This document shows, piece after piece, positions 52,578 to 61,832 of a DNA stretch of 64,000 nucleotides. The DNA is taken from contig NZ_QJHL01000004.1 of assembly GCF_003202405.1 (NCBI RefSeq), positions 310,001 to 374,000 of the forward strand, written 5' to 3'. The first letter of the stretch is position 1; each line of letters starts with the position of its first letter. The position numbers and the translations under genes are program-made. This DNA is from Flavobacterium hydrophilum. GTDB taxonomy: Bacteria; Bacteroidota; Bacteroidia; Flavobacteriales; Flavobacteriaceae. The notes under the pieces were generated by a model, which searched no databases, was not told the origin of the DNA, and saw only the letters and a program-made list of their open reading frames with translations.

Positions 52578-53075
52578 CTAATGTTTTTTAAAATTAAATA
52601 AATTTTGATTAACACTGATCCATAAGATAAGAATTCCAATAAAAGTAAAACTAATTCCTCCAATTAAACATTGTGTTTTAAAATTATCAGAAAATAAACC
52701 TCCAAAAGAAGATAATAAATGTGATATCCTGCCCTCCCTGAAAAATTTGAATCTTAAAAGAATGTATAGTATGGCTGAAATTAAAATTGTATTTAAGGGA
52801 GAAAGTTTGTTTTTCCAATTTAAAAAAGTGATTATAATGATTCCTGCGAACAGACCCAAAAAGATCCATATATAAACCCCAGGCCAAAAACTCAAATTAC
52901 TTTCCATCGTTGGGAACAATCTGTTCCAGCATTCTGATTTTTGATCCTGAAAATGATTTGCAGCACAAATAATCTCTTCGGCTACAGTATAAAATTTCAA
53001 CTGCAGTATACCGTGAATTAGTAAAATTATTCCGAGTAACTGAAGTAAAATCACTCTGATATTGAGTTTTTTCAT
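52578..53075 (-). CDS. Four-helix membrane protein of unknown function
   Basis: A 165-residue protein with four hydrophobic segments (LLQLLGIILLIHGILQ, FWPGVYIWIFLGLFAGIIIITF, LNTILISAILYILLRF, LIGGISFTFIGILILWISV). No family is recognised. Loop 1 is soluble and contains cysteines (ICAAN, SECWNRL). It lies between murB and the PaiB-like gene with gaps of 28 and 20 bases, so it is probably co-transcribed, but this does not reveal its function. Confidence 0.75.
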   Translation of the reverse strand: MKKLNIRVILLQLLGIILLIHGILQLKFYTVAEEIICAANHFQDQKSECWNRLFPTMESNLSFWPGVYIWIFLGLFAGIIIITFLNWKNKLSPLNTILISAILYILLRFKFFREGRISHLLSSFGGLFSDNFKTQCLIGGISFTFIGILILWISVNQNLFNFKKH

Positions 53076-53103
53076 TTAGCCATTTAATTAATGAAATCTA
53101 ATT

Positions 53104-54117
53104 TTAAATTACATTCACTTCAGCTTCAATATGAATGCCGAAAGTTTCAAAAACTGTTTTCTGAACTTCTTTTGAAACGGCTAGAATTTCCTGGCCAGTT
53201 GCATTTCCATAATTCACTAAAACCAAAGCCTGATTTTTGTGAACTCCGGCATCGCCAAAACGTTTTCCTTTAAAACCGGCTTGTTCAATTAGCCAGCCGG
53301 CAGGGACTTTTACTTCGGTTTCTGAAACTTCATAGTATTTCATCTCGGGAAACTTTTGATGGATTTTTTCGAAATCAGATTTTAATACAATCGGATTTTT
53401 AAAGAAACTTCCGCTGTTTCCTAATTCTTTCGGATCAGGTAATTTGCTTTGTCTAATAGCAATTACAGCGTTGCTGACATCTTTTAAAGTTGGTTTTGTA
53501 ATGTTGTTTTTTGACAATTCAGCCAAAATATCTCCGTATGAAGTATTGATCTTATGATTGCGTCTGGTCAGTTTAAAAATAACCGAAGTAATGATATATT
53601 GATCTTTTACCTCATTTTTGAAGATACTTTCGCGGTAGCCGAAATTACATTCGGCATTAGTAAAAGTTTTCACTTCTTGTGTGGTAATATTCATCGCTTC
53701 ACAGGAGACAAAAGTGTCTTTTATTTCGGTTCCGTAAGCACCAATATTCTGAACGGGAGTTGTGCCAACATTACCCGGAATCAGAGACATATTTTCTAAG
53801 CCTCCAAAATTGTTTTCGATAGTATAAAGAACAAAATTATGCCACACTTCGCCTGCCTGACTTTCAACCCATACAAAATCATCATCTTCTTTAATAATGT
53901 TTTTGCCTTTTAAATCGATGTGAATAACTAAAGCATCAATATCTTTAGTTAAAAGCATATTGCTTCCGCCTCCTAAAATGAATTTTTTTTCGTTTTTGTT
54001 TTCTTCTAAAACCCTTTTCAATTCCTCAACAGAATGAACGGCAACAAATTGTCTGGCTTTAGCTTCAATGCCAAAAGTATTATAGTTTTTTAAAGAAAAA
54101 TTGGATTGGATTTCCAT
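53104..54117 (-). CDS. murB: UDP-N-acetylenolpyruvoylglucosamine reductase (MurB)
   Basis: A 337-residue FAD enzyme that reduces UDP-GlcNAc-enolpyruvate to UDP-MurNAc in peptidoglycan synthesis. Visible are SLKNYNTFGIEAKA, the FAD-binding ILGGGSNMLL, PGNVGTTPVQNIGAYG, YRESIFK, and the proton-donor Ser in GNSGSFFKNP, with the C-terminal extension of type I MurB. The start at 54117 is supported by a TACTTTTG promoter box further upstream, which the longer reading to 54186 would overlap. Confidence 0.96.
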   Translation of the reverse strand: MEIQSNFSLKNYNTFGIEAKARQFVAVHSVEELKRVLEENKNEKKFILGGGSNMLLTKDIDALVIHIDLKGKNIIKEDDDFVWVESQAGEVWHNFVLYTIENNFGGLENMSLIPGNVGTTPVQNIGAYGTEIKDTFVSCEAMNITTQEVKTFTNAECNFGYRESIFKNEVKDQYIITSVIFKLTRRNHKINTSYGDILAELSKNNITKPTLKDVSNAVIAIRQSKLPDPKELGNSGSFFKNPIVLKSDFEKIHQKFPEMKYYEVSETEVKVPAGWLIEQAGFKGKRFGDAGVHKNQALVLVNYGNATGQEILAVSKEVQKTVFETFGIHIEAEVNVI

Positions 54118-54143
54118 GTGTAAAAGGCTTTTTGATATGAGTC

Positions 54144-54151
54144 CAAAAGTA
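54144..54151 (-). promoter_or_regulatory. -7 box of murB
   Basis: Read on the minus strand this is TACTTTTG, matching TAnnTTTG, 26 bases before the chosen murB ATG; it argues against the longer open frame. Confidence 0.6.
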
Positions 54152-54249
54152 TGAATTATAATTTTTGGTTTAACAGCAGGACACAAAGTTTTATGCTATG
54201 AATGCAAAGCATAGCGGACTTTGCGAAAATTAATATTGTGAACTTGCGG

Positions 54250-55308
54250 TTAAGAAATTTGCAAGTCTAGTAGTTCATGATATTTCTCAGCAATAACCTT
54301 CATGTTTACATCATAATTAGCATTTTCTTCTACAAATTTCCTGTTACGGATGATTGCCTGATTGCGTAATTCCAAATTTTCAAAAGACCAAATTAATTCG
54401 TTTGCAAGCATTTCAACATTGTCAATTTCAATGAGCTGTCCGTTATCACGATGTGTGATCCAGCTTTGATTTCCGGGAATATCTGAAACAACGGGGTAGC
54501 AATTGCAAGCTATAGCTTCAAATAAAGAAGCAGAGACTCCTTCTGTAATCGGCATGCTGATATAAATATTTGATTGCTGTAAAAGTTTTGGAAGTTCTGT
54601 ATTTGGAATTCTTCCTGTAAAAATCACTTTATTCTCAATCTGAAGTGCTGTAGCTAAATCTTTCAAAAATTGCAGTCTTGTTCCGTCGCCCACAATAGTA
54701 AGAGAAAAATCAATCCCTTTTTGGTTCAGAATTCCGAAAGCTTTTAAAATCGAATCATGTCGGTATTCCGGTTGAAGCGAACGGGTAACGATTGCTTCAA
54801 TTTTATTCGAATTATTGGTTAAAGGGTTAAAAAGCGATAAGTCAATTCCCTTTGGTAAAACCAAAACTTTATTCATGTCAACACCAATTTCTTTCATCGA
54901 AATTGTCATTACGGGTCCCCAGGCATGAATTAAATGTGCTTTTTTGAAAGCATATTTCTGAATGAATTTTTTATAAGGATATAAAAAAGAATTTTCCGGC
55001 CACAAATCGGTTCTTCCCTGTTGTGCAATTGCAATAGTATTAGATCCGGATAAAGCGGCAAGAAAACCATAACTGGTCGTTCTTTCGGCAATTACCATGT
55101 CCGGTTTTTCTTTCCTGATGATTTTACGAATGGCAATAGGAGAGAAGAGATACTCTGCTATACGTTTGAAACGATTAAGTTTAGAATTATTTGGTGTTTT
55201 AAGTTCCCAGGTGATAATTTCAAAATCACCAAATTCTTTCAGGCCTTTCATCCACGTAATAGCATCAGCGCGATATGATTCTCCCAGAAAAAGTATTTTT
55301 CTTTTCAT
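54250..55308 (-). CDS. Family 4 glycosyltransferase
   Basis: A 352-residue GT-B fold enzyme. The C-terminal domain has IVTRSLQPEYRHDSILKAF, the GDGTRLQFLKDLA strand-helix, VIFTGRIPNTELPKLLQQSNIYISMPITEGVSASLFEAIACN and EG/E catalytic-type motifs of GT4. The ATG at 55308 (MKRKILFLGES) is chosen over an open frame start at 55353, which lies in repeat sequence. It is in the same-strand run recF to the PaiB-like gene but flanked by repeat-rich gaps, so it may have its own promoter. Acceptor unknown; a surface glycan is likely. Confidence 0.9.
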   Translation of the reverse strand: MKRKILFLGESYRADAITWMKGLKEFGDFEIITWELKTPNNSKLNRFKRIAEYLFSPIAIRKIIRKEKPDMVIAERTTSYGFLAALSGSNTIAIAQQGRTDLWPENSFLYPYKKFIQKYAFKKAHLIHAWGPVMTISMKEIGVDMNKVLVLPKGIDLSLFNPLTNNSNKIEAIVTRSLQPEYRHDSILKAFGILNQKGIDFSLTIVGDGTRLQFLKDLATALQIENKVIFTGRIPNTELPKLLQQSNIYISMPITEGVSASLFEAIACNCYPVVSDIPGNQSWITHRDNGQLIEIDNVEMLANELIWSFENLELRNQAIIRNRKFVEENANYDVNMKVIAEKYHELLDLQIS

Positions 55309-55331
55309 TCGATGATTTAAATTTATTTCGT

Positions 55332-55359
55332 CACGAATTTCACGAATTTCCACGAATTA
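55332..55359. repeat. Short direct repeats CACGAATTT
   Basis: CACGAATTT occurs twice in tandem (55332-55340, 55341-55349), followed by C and CACGAATTA. This resembles dispersed intergenic words of flavobacterial genomes. Confidence 0.6.
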
Positions 55360-55383
55360 AGTTGTTTGAATCTGAAGAATATT

Positions 55384-55461
55384 TTTGCCACAGATTAAAA
55401 AGATTAAAATTGATTTTACTGTAAAAAAGTAATCTGTGAGAATCTCCGAATTTGTGGCAAA
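55384..55461. repeat. MITE-like element with terminal inverted repeats
   Basis: A 78-base segment bounded by TTTGCCACA (55384-55392) and TGTGGCAAA (55453-55461), with a further inner pair CAGATT/AATCTG. It lies in the gap between the GT4 and DUF2461 genes. No coding potential. I take it as a small palindromic repeat or miniature element; copy number cannot be judged here. Confidence 0.6.
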
Positions 55462-55466
55462 TAAAA

Positions 55467-56144
55467 TTAAAATTCGTCAGTGTCTAAAGCACGGTTGATG
55501 AATTCGTTTAATGGTTTTAGAGTAATTAGCTTTTTACTCATTTTAGAAACGAAGTCTTTTTGAGTTACTTCTGTAATATCAAATTTTTGAGAGGTTGTAA
55601 AACTCTTCAGTTTCAAGAACTCGATTGCCGGATGATCTTTTTCATAACCCCGCGGCATGCTTTTAAGGGAGTTACTTTCATTAATATCAAAACCTCCAAA
55701 TTCTTTTTTGAAGTTTTTATCTGCTAAAATGGCTTCTAAATCTTCATAAAAAAATGCAATTTCTTTACGTACTTTTTTTAACTGATCAGCATCAGGCGAA
55801 TAAAATCCACCTGCAATAAAACTGGCTCCTTTTTCAATGTGTACATAATAACCGGAACGATTGGCGCCTTTCGCACCAGAAGAGAGCCATACACCTAAAT
55901 GGGCTTTATACGGAGACTTGTCTTTTGAAAACCGAATGTCGCGATTGATTCTGAAAGTACAGTTTTTAACTTCTAGTAATTCTAATGAAGGATCAAGCGG
56001 CTTCATTGCATCCAAAAAATCACTTACCAGTTGATGATAGTCTTTTTTGAAGATTTCATAGCGTTTTTTATTATCCTGAAACCAGTCTCTGTTATTGTTC
56101 TTTTTTAAATCGTCTAAAAATTGCAATGATTCTTTTGTTAGCAT
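55467..56144 (-). CDS. DUF2461 (TIGR02453) family protein
   Basis: A 225-residue cytoplasmic protein of the DUF2461 family: FLDDLKKNNNRDWFQDNKKRYE at the start, FRINRDIRFSKDKSPYKAHLG in the middle, YVHIEKGASFIAGGFYSPD and the PRGYEKDHPAIEFLK motif. The function is unknown. Its ATG is 45 bases downstream of the recF stop, on the same strand. Confidence 0.92.
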   Translation of the reverse strand: MLTKESLQFLDDLKKNNNRDWFQDNKKRYEIFKKDYHQLVSDFLDAMKPLDPSLELLEVKNCTFRINRDIRFSKDKSPYKAHLGVWLSSGAKGANRSGYYVHIEKGASFIAGGFYSPDADQLKKVRKEIAFFYEDLEAILADKNFKKEFGGFDINESNSLKSMPRGYEKDHPAIEFLKLKSFTTSQKFDITEVTQKDFVSKMSKKLITLKPLNEFINRALDTDEF

Positions 56145-56189
56145 AATCCGTTTTTTATTGCAGTTGTTTTTGTTGAATTATTTATAAAA

Positions 56190-57269
56190 TTACAAATTAA
56201 ATATCTTATAACTCTGATGTGTCGATTTTACAATCGCTTCGGTACGTTCCGGATGCGTATCAGAAATAAAAAGCTGACCAAAAGTTTCGCTGTTTACCAT
56301 TTCGATAATTTTAGCTACACGTGTTTCATCCAGTTTGTCAAAAATATCATCAAAAAGTAAAATAGGTTTCACGCCGCTTTGGTTTTTCAAAAACTCAAAT
56401 TGAGCCAGTTTTAAAGCAATCAAAAATGATTTCTGCTGTCCTTGTGATCCGAATTTTTTTATAGGATGTGAATCAATTTCAAAAGACAAATCATCTTTAT
56501 GAGTTCCGACAGTTGTATAATGTAGGGCACGATCTTTATTGATGTTTTCTTGTAAAAGCGTCAATAAGTCTTTTTCGAATAAATGACTTTCATAAACCAA
56601 TTGCACCGATTCTTCAGAACCTGTAATGGCCTGATGGTGTACATTAAATATAGGTATAAATTGCTCCAGGAAATCTTTTCGTTTTTCAAAAATCGATTTT
56701 CCGTATTCATTTAATTGCTCATTATATATAGATAAGGTATCATTGTCAAAAGTATGATTGAGGGCAAAATATTTTAAAAGCGCATTTCGCTGAACAATTA
56801 CTTTTTGATACTGAATAAGCTGATGGAGATAAGTCGAATCTAACTGCGAAATAACACTGTCCATAAACTTACGGCGTGTTTCGCTTCCTTCGACAATTAA
56901 ATCGCGGTCGGCCGGAGAAATAATAACCAGCGGAATAAATCCAATATGATCTGAGAATTTATCGTACGCTTTGCCGTTTCTTTTTAAAACCTTTTTTTGT
57001 CCTTTTTTTAAACTGCAGACAATTTGTTCTGTTCTGTCATTTTTTTCTAATTCGGCATCAATTACAAAAAACTCTTCTCCGTGTTTTATATTTTGAACAG
57101 CCAGAGGATTAAAATAGCTTTTTCCGTAGGCCAAATGATAAATAGCATCTAGCACATTAGTTTTGCCAATTCCGTTTTTGCCGACCAAACAATTGATTTT
57201 GTGGTCAAAATCGAAATTGATTTCGGAGAAATTTTTATAATTGAATAAAGAAATTTTGTTTAAATGCAT
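56190..57269 (-). CDS. recF: DNA replication/repair protein RecF
   Basis: A 359-residue SMC-like ATPase that helps load RecA at gaps with RecO and RecR. Walker A is in GKNGIGKTNVLDA (about 30-42), the signature region near KFGSQGQQKS and Walker B in ILLFDDIFDKLDE. Full length for the family. It is not next to dnaA, dnaN or gyrB, as in many Bacteroidota. It faces the TPR protein gene divergently across about 240 bases. Confidence 0.96.
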   Translation of the reverse strand: MHLNKISLFNYKNFSEINFDFDHKINCLVGKNGIGKTNVLDAIYHLAYGKSYFNPLAVQNIKHGEEFFVIDAELEKNDRTEQIVCSLKKGQKKVLKRNGKAYDKFSDHIGFIPLVIISPADRDLIVEGSETRRKFMDSVISQLDSTYLHQLIQYQKVIVQRNALLKYFALNHTFDNDTLSIYNEQLNEYGKSIFEKRKDFLEQFIPIFNVHHQAITGSEESVQLVYESHLFEKDLLTLLQENINKDRALHYTTVGTHKDDLSFEIDSHPIKKFGSQGQQKSFLIALKLAQFEFLKNQSGVKPILLFDDIFDKLDETRVAKIIEMVNSETFGQLFISDTHPERTEAIVKSTHQSYKIFNL

Positions 57270-57455
57270 TTTTAAGTAGCTGTAAGCTAAATTTTGGTGT
57301 TTTGAAACAGCAGAAATTCAAGGGTGCAAATTATCGAAAATTATCGATATAAAAGGCTTTTGAAGCTTTTCAGAATTATTTATTTTGCGACTTATGCGGA
57401 AGAAGTTGCAATCGTTAAAATTATTTTTTTTAAAATAGTGATAAAATTGATTTTT

Positions 57456-57488
57456 TTGACGTCAATTTCAATAAAAATTTTATTTTTG
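57456..57488 (+). promoter_or_regulatory. Promoter of the TPR membrane-protein gene
   Basis: TTGAC at 57456-57460 and TATTTTTG at 57481-57488 with a 20-base spacer form a good -33/-7 pair. The -33 element lies in a perfect 10-bp palindrome, TTGACGTCAA. Confidence 0.6.
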
Positions 57489-57510
57489 CCGTTCACTAAA
57501 TTATTTTTAA

Positions 57511-58290
57511 ATGGCAACTTACAATAAAAGAGGATATAAGACACCAAAAGAGAAAGAAGTAAAAGAAGTTAATGAAGAACAAGAGGTAATTATTGACGAA
57601 AAAGACAGTACAACTGCCGGTGTTTTTTCAAAATTAGATGAAACTGCTTCAAGAACTGAGGACTGGGTGGCTAAAAATCAAAAAATCATTCTTGGTTTAG
57701 TTGCTGGTATCGCTGTTCTGACTATTGGATATTTGGCTTACCAAAAATTTATTGAAGCTCCAAAACAAGATGAGGCTGCAAACGAAATGTTTGTTGCACA
57801 GCAAAATTTCCAAAAAGCGACTGATGGTGTAGCAAGCGATTCATTATACAAATTAGCATTGAATGGTTCTGAAGGTAAATTCGGATTCATTAAAATTGCT
57901 GATGAATATTCTGGGACTGATGCAGGAAACTTAGCAAACTATTATGCTGGTATGGCTTCATTGAATATTGGTAAATTTGATGATGCAATTAAATATTTAG
58001 GAGAATTCAAATCAGATGATATGATCTTAAGCGCTTTGGCAAAGGGTGCTATTGGAGATGCTTATTCTCAAAAAAACAATCAAAAAGAAGCGTTGGATTA
58101 TTATGTGAAAGCTGCTGAATCTAACAAAAACGATTTTACAACACCTCGTTTCTTGTTAAAAGCTGGTAAAACAGCTTTGGCTTTAGGTCAAAAAGAAGAT
58201 GCTTTGAAATACTTTACAGATATTAAAGAAAACTTCGATGCAACTCCGGAAGCTGGTTCTGTTGATGTATTGATTGGATTAGCACAATAA
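57511..58290 (+). CDS. TPR-domain membrane protein (YfgM-like)
   Basis: A 259-residue protein with a charged cytoplasmic N-terminus, one membrane helix (about 60-80: IILGLVAGIAVLTIGYLAYQKF) and a soluble C-terminal half of TPR repeats (NYYAGMASLNIGKFDDAIKYL, GDAYSQKNNQKEALDYYVKAAE, FLLKAGKTALALGQKEDALKYF). The layout is like YfgM, a partner of SecYEG and periplasmic chaperones in E. coli, but that role is not shown for this group. It lies 84 bases ahead of ribH with no terminator between, so co-transcription is likely. Confidence 0.85.
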   Translation: MATYNKRGYKTPKEKEVKEVNEEQEVIIDEKDSTTAGVFSKLDETASRTEDWVAKNQKIILGLVAGIAVLTIGYLAYQKFIEAPKQDEAANEMFVAQQNFQKATDGVASDSLYKLALNGSEGKFGFIKIADEYSGTDAGNLANYYAGMASLNIGKFDDAIKYLGEFKSDDMILSALAKGAIGDAYSQKNNQKEALDYYVKAAESNKNDFTTPRFLLKAGKTALALGQKEDALKYFTDIKENFDATPEAGSVDVLIGLAQ

Positions 58291-58374
58291 TTTTATTTTT
58301 AGAGTTCAGATTTAGTTTTTAGATTTGTATTTTTACAGTCTAAATTAAAAAAACTAAAATCTTAAATATAAAAG

Positions 58375-58947
58375 ATGGCTACCGAAAATAAAAATTTATC
58401 AGAATACGATAAAAACACAATCCCAAATGCGAAAGACTTTCGATTTGGGATTGTTGTTTCTGAATGGAACGACACTATTACAGAAGGGCTTTATAATGGT
58501 GCATTTGAGGCATTGACAGATTGCGAAGTCCCTGCTCAACAAATTATCCGTTGGAATGTTCCGGGAAGTTTTGAACTGATTTATGGCGCAAAGAAAATGC
58601 TGCAAACGCAAAATGTTGATGCGGTTATTGTAATTGGATGTGTTATTCAGGGGCAAACCAAGCATTTTGATTTTGTATGCGAAGGGGTAACACAAGGAAT
58701 TAAAGATTTGAATGTTCAAACCGATATTCCGGTTATATTTTGTGTTTTAACAGATAATACGATGCAGCAGTCGATTGACAGAAGCGGAGGAGTTCATGGA
58801 AATAAAGGGACTGAGGCGGCAATAGCGGCAATTAAAATGGCCTATATTCGCCAACAGGCTTCAATAGCGCATACTTTTAATCAGCCTTTATTAGCTTCAG
58901 GCGCAATTCAGATTGAAGAAACTCCTATAAAAATAGAGAACGAATAA
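58375..58947 (+). CDS. ribH: 6,7-dimethyl-8-ribityllumazine synthase
   Basis: A 190-residue enzyme of riboflavin synthesis that condenses dihydroxybutanone phosphate with the ribitylamino-pyrimidine. Family motifs are FGIVVSEWNDTITEGLYNGA, VPGSFELIYGAK, VIGCVIQGQTKHFDFV (active-site His) and GNKGTEAAIAAIKM. It is a little longer than usual, with an N-terminal extension (~20 residues) and a C-terminal tail. No other rib genes are nearby. Confidence 0.95.
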   Translation: MATENKNLSEYDKNTIPNAKDFRFGIVVSEWNDTITEGLYNGAFEALTDCEVPAQQIIRWNVPGSFELIYGAKKMLQTQNVDAVIVIGCVIQGQTKHFDFVCEGVTQGIKDLNVQTDIPVIFCVLTDNTMQQSIDRSGGVHGNKGTEAAIAAIKMAYIRQQASIAHTFNQPLLASGAIQIEETPIKIENE

Positions 58948-58970
58948 AACACAATTGTTTTTAAAATAGT

Positions 58971-59006
58971 AAAACCTGTACTGTGTGAAAATAGTACAGG
59001 TTTTTT
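58971..59006 (+). terminator. Terminator after ribH
   Basis: AAAACCTGTACT pairs with AGTACAGGTTTT around a ten-base loop, followed by a T run. Confidence 0.88.
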
Positions 59007-59052
59007 GTTTTTTTTATGACTGATGAAATTCTAAAACCGAGTATAAATTCAT

Positions 59053-59060
59053 TAAATTTG
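59053..59060 (+). promoter_or_regulatory. -7 box of the mutL operon
   Basis: TAAATTTG matches TAnnTTTG, 51 bases before the mutL ATG. Confidence 0.55.
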
Positions 59061-59111
59061 TACACCTTGGTTTGAAAATTTAAACCTTAACCTTAAAATT
59101 ATTTTTTCTTA

Positions 59112-61040
59112 ATGTCTAGTATTATTCAATTGCTTCCAGATCACGTTGCTAATCAGATTGCTGCCGGAGAGGTGGTTCAAAGACCAGCTTCAGTAGTAAA
59201 AGAATTACTGGAAAATGCTGTTGATGCAAATGCAACTGATATTAAATTGATTATTAAAGATGCCGGAAAATCATTAGTTCAGGTTATTGATAATGGTAAG
59301 GGGATGAGTGTTACTGATGCACGTTTATGTTTTGAGCGTCACGCAACTTCAAAAATTCGCCAGGCAGAAGATTTGTTTTCTCTTGCTACAAAAGGTTTTA
59401 GAGGAGAGGCTTTGGCTTCTATTGCGGCGATTGCACATATGGAGATGAAAACAAAACAAGATCAGGACGAGCTTGGAACTCATATTATAATCGAGGGAAG
59501 TAAATTTGTTTCACAGGAAGTAGCAGTTTTGCCAAAAGGAACATCATTCGCGGTTAAAAATTTGTTTTTTAATATTCCTGCCAGACGTAATTTCCTGAAA
59601 TCTGATACGGTAGAATTTCGCCATGTAATGGATGAATTTCAGCGAGTGGCTTTGGCACATCCAAATATTCATTTTACTTTTTATCACAACGGAAGCGAAA
59701 TGTATAACTTACCTGCAGCAGGTTATCGTCAACGTATAGTTGGAATAATGTCTGGTAAAACTAATGAGAAGTTAGTTCCGGTAAATGAAGATACTGAAAT
59801 TATAAACGTTCAGGGATTTGTTTGTAAACCTGAATTTGCCAAGAAAAACAGAGGAGAACAGTTCTTTTTTGTAAACGATCGCTTTATAAAAAGCGGATAT
59901 CTGCATCATGCTGTAATGGCGGCTTATGACGGACTTTTGAAAGACGGTTCACAACCGAGTTATTTTTTGTACTTGCAAGTTCCGCCAAACACAATTGATA
60001 TAAACATTCATCCAACAAAAACAGAAATTAAATTTGATGATGAACAGGCTTTGTATGCTATTTTAAGGGCCTCTATAAAACACAGTTTAGGTCAGTTTAA
60101 TGTGGCGCCGGTTCTTGATTTTGATCGTGATGCCAATTTAGATACGCCATACCACTATAAAGACTTAGAAGCCGAAACGCCAACGATCCAGGTTGATGGG
60201 ACATTTAATCCGTTTACAGACGACAAAACAAATCAGCATTATTCAAAAGCAAGTTCAGGATCCGGCTCAGGTTCGGGTTTTAGCTCAGGATCGTCCTCAT
60301 CTTCAGTATCCTCATATTCCGGATATTCTAAAAGAGTAGAACCAACAGCAAGCTGGGAAAGTTTATACGTTGGGTTGGATTTAGATAATGCTGAAAGTAT
60401 AGAAAGCTCGCCTTTTACATTCGAAAACGAGGAAGTTACTTCATCTTTATTTAATGATGATGAGGTAGAGCAGGCGGGTCAGAAAACCTATCAGATTCAT
60501 AAAAAATACATTGTTTCCCCAATTAAATCAGGAATGGTAATCGTAGATCAGCAACGGGCTCATCAGCGTATTTTATACGAACAGTTTCTGCTTAATATGA
60601 CAGTGAATCAGGCTTCAAGCCAGCAATTGCTTTTTCCGTTGGATTTGTTTTATTCTTCTGCGGAAATGGAATTAATCGAAGAATTAAAACCTTCACTTGA
60701 AACAACCGGCTTTATTTTTGAAGCTGCAAAGTCAGATCATATTGTAATTTCGGGAATTCCGGTTAATATTACCGAAAGTGAAGTTTCTCTTGTAATCGAA
60801 CAATTATTAAGTGATTTGCAGGACGGAATTCCGGCCAGCAGTTACAGTCAGAATGATACAATAGCCAAATCAATGGCTAAAAGTTTAGCGGTTAAAACAG
60901 GATCTTACTTAACCGAAAAAGAACAGGATAATCTTGTAAACGGGTTGTTTGCCTGCAAAGACCCAAATATTTCACCTTTTCAAAAACCTACTTTCATTAC
61001 CATGCGTGTGGAAGATATAGATAAAAAGTTTGCCTTATGA
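59112..61040 (+). CDS. mutL: DNA mismatch repair protein MutL
   Basis: A 642-residue GHKL ATPase of mismatch repair. The N-terminal ATPase domain is complete (AAGEVVQRPASVVKELLENA, DNGKGM, TKGFRGEALASI, then NIPARRNFLKS). A low-complexity Ser/Gly linker lies at about residues 378-405. The C-terminal domain is present (YIVSPIKSGMVIVDQQRAH...), but the endonuclease motifs are altered: DQHAxxExxxxE reads DQQRAHQRILYE, and the CPHGRP-type metal site reads SPFQKP. It may therefore work as a matchmaker without nicking activity. Its stop overlaps the first rhomboid gene (ATGA). Confidence 0.95.
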   Translation: MSSIIQLLPDHVANQIAAGEVVQRPASVVKELLENAVDANATDIKLIIKDAGKSLVQVIDNGKGMSVTDARLCFERHATSKIRQAEDLFSLATKGFRGEALASIAAIAHMEMKTKQDQDELGTHIIIEGSKFVSQEVAVLPKGTSFAVKNLFFNIPARRNFLKSDTVEFRHVMDEFQRVALAHPNIHFTFYHNGSEMYNLPAAGYRQRIVGIMSGKTNEKLVPVNEDTEIINVQGFVCKPEFAKKNRGEQFFFVNDRFIKSGYLHHAVMAAYDGLLKDGSQPSYFLYLQVPPNTIDINIHPTKTEIKFDDEQALYAILRASIKHSLGQFNVAPVLDFDRDANLDTPYHYKDLEAETPTIQVDGTFNPFTDDKTNQHYSKASSGSGSGSGFSSGSSSSSVSSYSGYSKRVEPTASWESLYVGLDLDNAESIESSPFTFENEEVTSSLFNDDEVEQAGQKTYQIHKKYIVSPIKSGMVIVDQQRAHQRILYEQFLLNMTVNQASSQQLLFPLDLFYSSAEMELIEELKPSLETTGFIFEAAKSDHIVISGIPVNITESEVSLVIEQLLSDLQDGIPASSYSQNDTIAKSMAKSLAVKTGSYLTEKEQDNLVNGLFACKDPNISPFQKPTFITMRVEDIDKKFAL

Positions 61041-61786
61041 TGAATATGACTCCGGTTGTCAAACAACTGCTTATTATTAATATTATCTTTTTTATAGGCT
61101 CACAGCTTGTGCCTATTTCTTATGAGTATCTGGCTATGTTTTTTCCTGAAAATTCAAGTTTTCAGGTTTGGCAGCCAATAACGCATATGTTTATGCACGG
61201 TGGAATCATGCATATTGCTTTTAATATGTTTGCAATGGTTTCATTTGGTTCTGCCTTGGAGCATTTTTGGGGCGGTAAGAAATTTTTGTTCTTTTATATT
61301 TCATGTGGTTTAGGATCAGCTTTATTACATACAGCAGTAAACTATTATTTCTTTCAGGATACTATTAATGTGTTGACTAGTCACGGTTTTCAAAAAGAAG
61401 AAATTTTAAAACTTTTAGGAGAAGGAAAAATAGATACAAGATGGCAGGATTTGGTTTCTGTAGCGCAATTTAACGGTTTTACAGATGCTTACATCGGAAC
61501 AATTGTTGGAGCTTCAGGTGCTATTTATGGTTTATTGACTGCTTTTGCCTTTATGTTTCCAAATGCTGAATTGGCATTAATGTTCATTCCTGTTCCAATT
61601 AAAGCAAAATATTTTGTTCCTGGTATTTTGGCTGTAGATTTATTCCTGGGATTTAAGGGCGGATCTTTGTTTGGAAGCGGAGGAACTGGTATAGCACATT
61701 TTGCGCATATTGGAGGTGCAATAACCGGTTTTTTAATGATGTTATACTGGAAAAAAAATCAGTTTAATAACAATCGTTGGAATTAA
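61037..61786 (+). CDS. Rhomboid intramembrane serine protease, copy 1
   Basis: A 249-residue membrane protease with six hydrophobic segments. The catalytic Ser160 is in VGASGAIYG (GxSG intact), the His is in HFAHIGG (probably His224), and the conserved HGGIMHIAFNM motif lies in loop 1. An insertion of about 40 residues (VNYYFFQDTINVL...RWQDLVSVAQFN) separates helices. It overlaps mutL by 4 bases and precedes a second rhomboid, so the group is one transcript. Substrate unknown. Confidence 0.94.
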   Translation: MMNMTPVVKQLLIINIIFFIGSQLVPISYEYLAMFFPENSSFQVWQPITHMFMHGGIMHIAFNMFAMVSFGSALEHFWGGKKFLFFYISCGLGSALLHTAVNYYFFQDTINVLTSHGFQKEEILKLLGEGKIDTRWQDLVSVAQFNGFTDAYIGTIVGASGAIYGLLTAFAFMFPNAELALMFIPVPIKAKYFVPGILAVDLFLGFKGGSLFGSGGTGIAHFAHIGGAITGFLMMLYWKKNQFNNNRWN

Positions 61787-61832
61787 TTTTTAACTTTAAA
61801 TTATTAATTTTAGAAACCAAAAAGAAGCTTTT

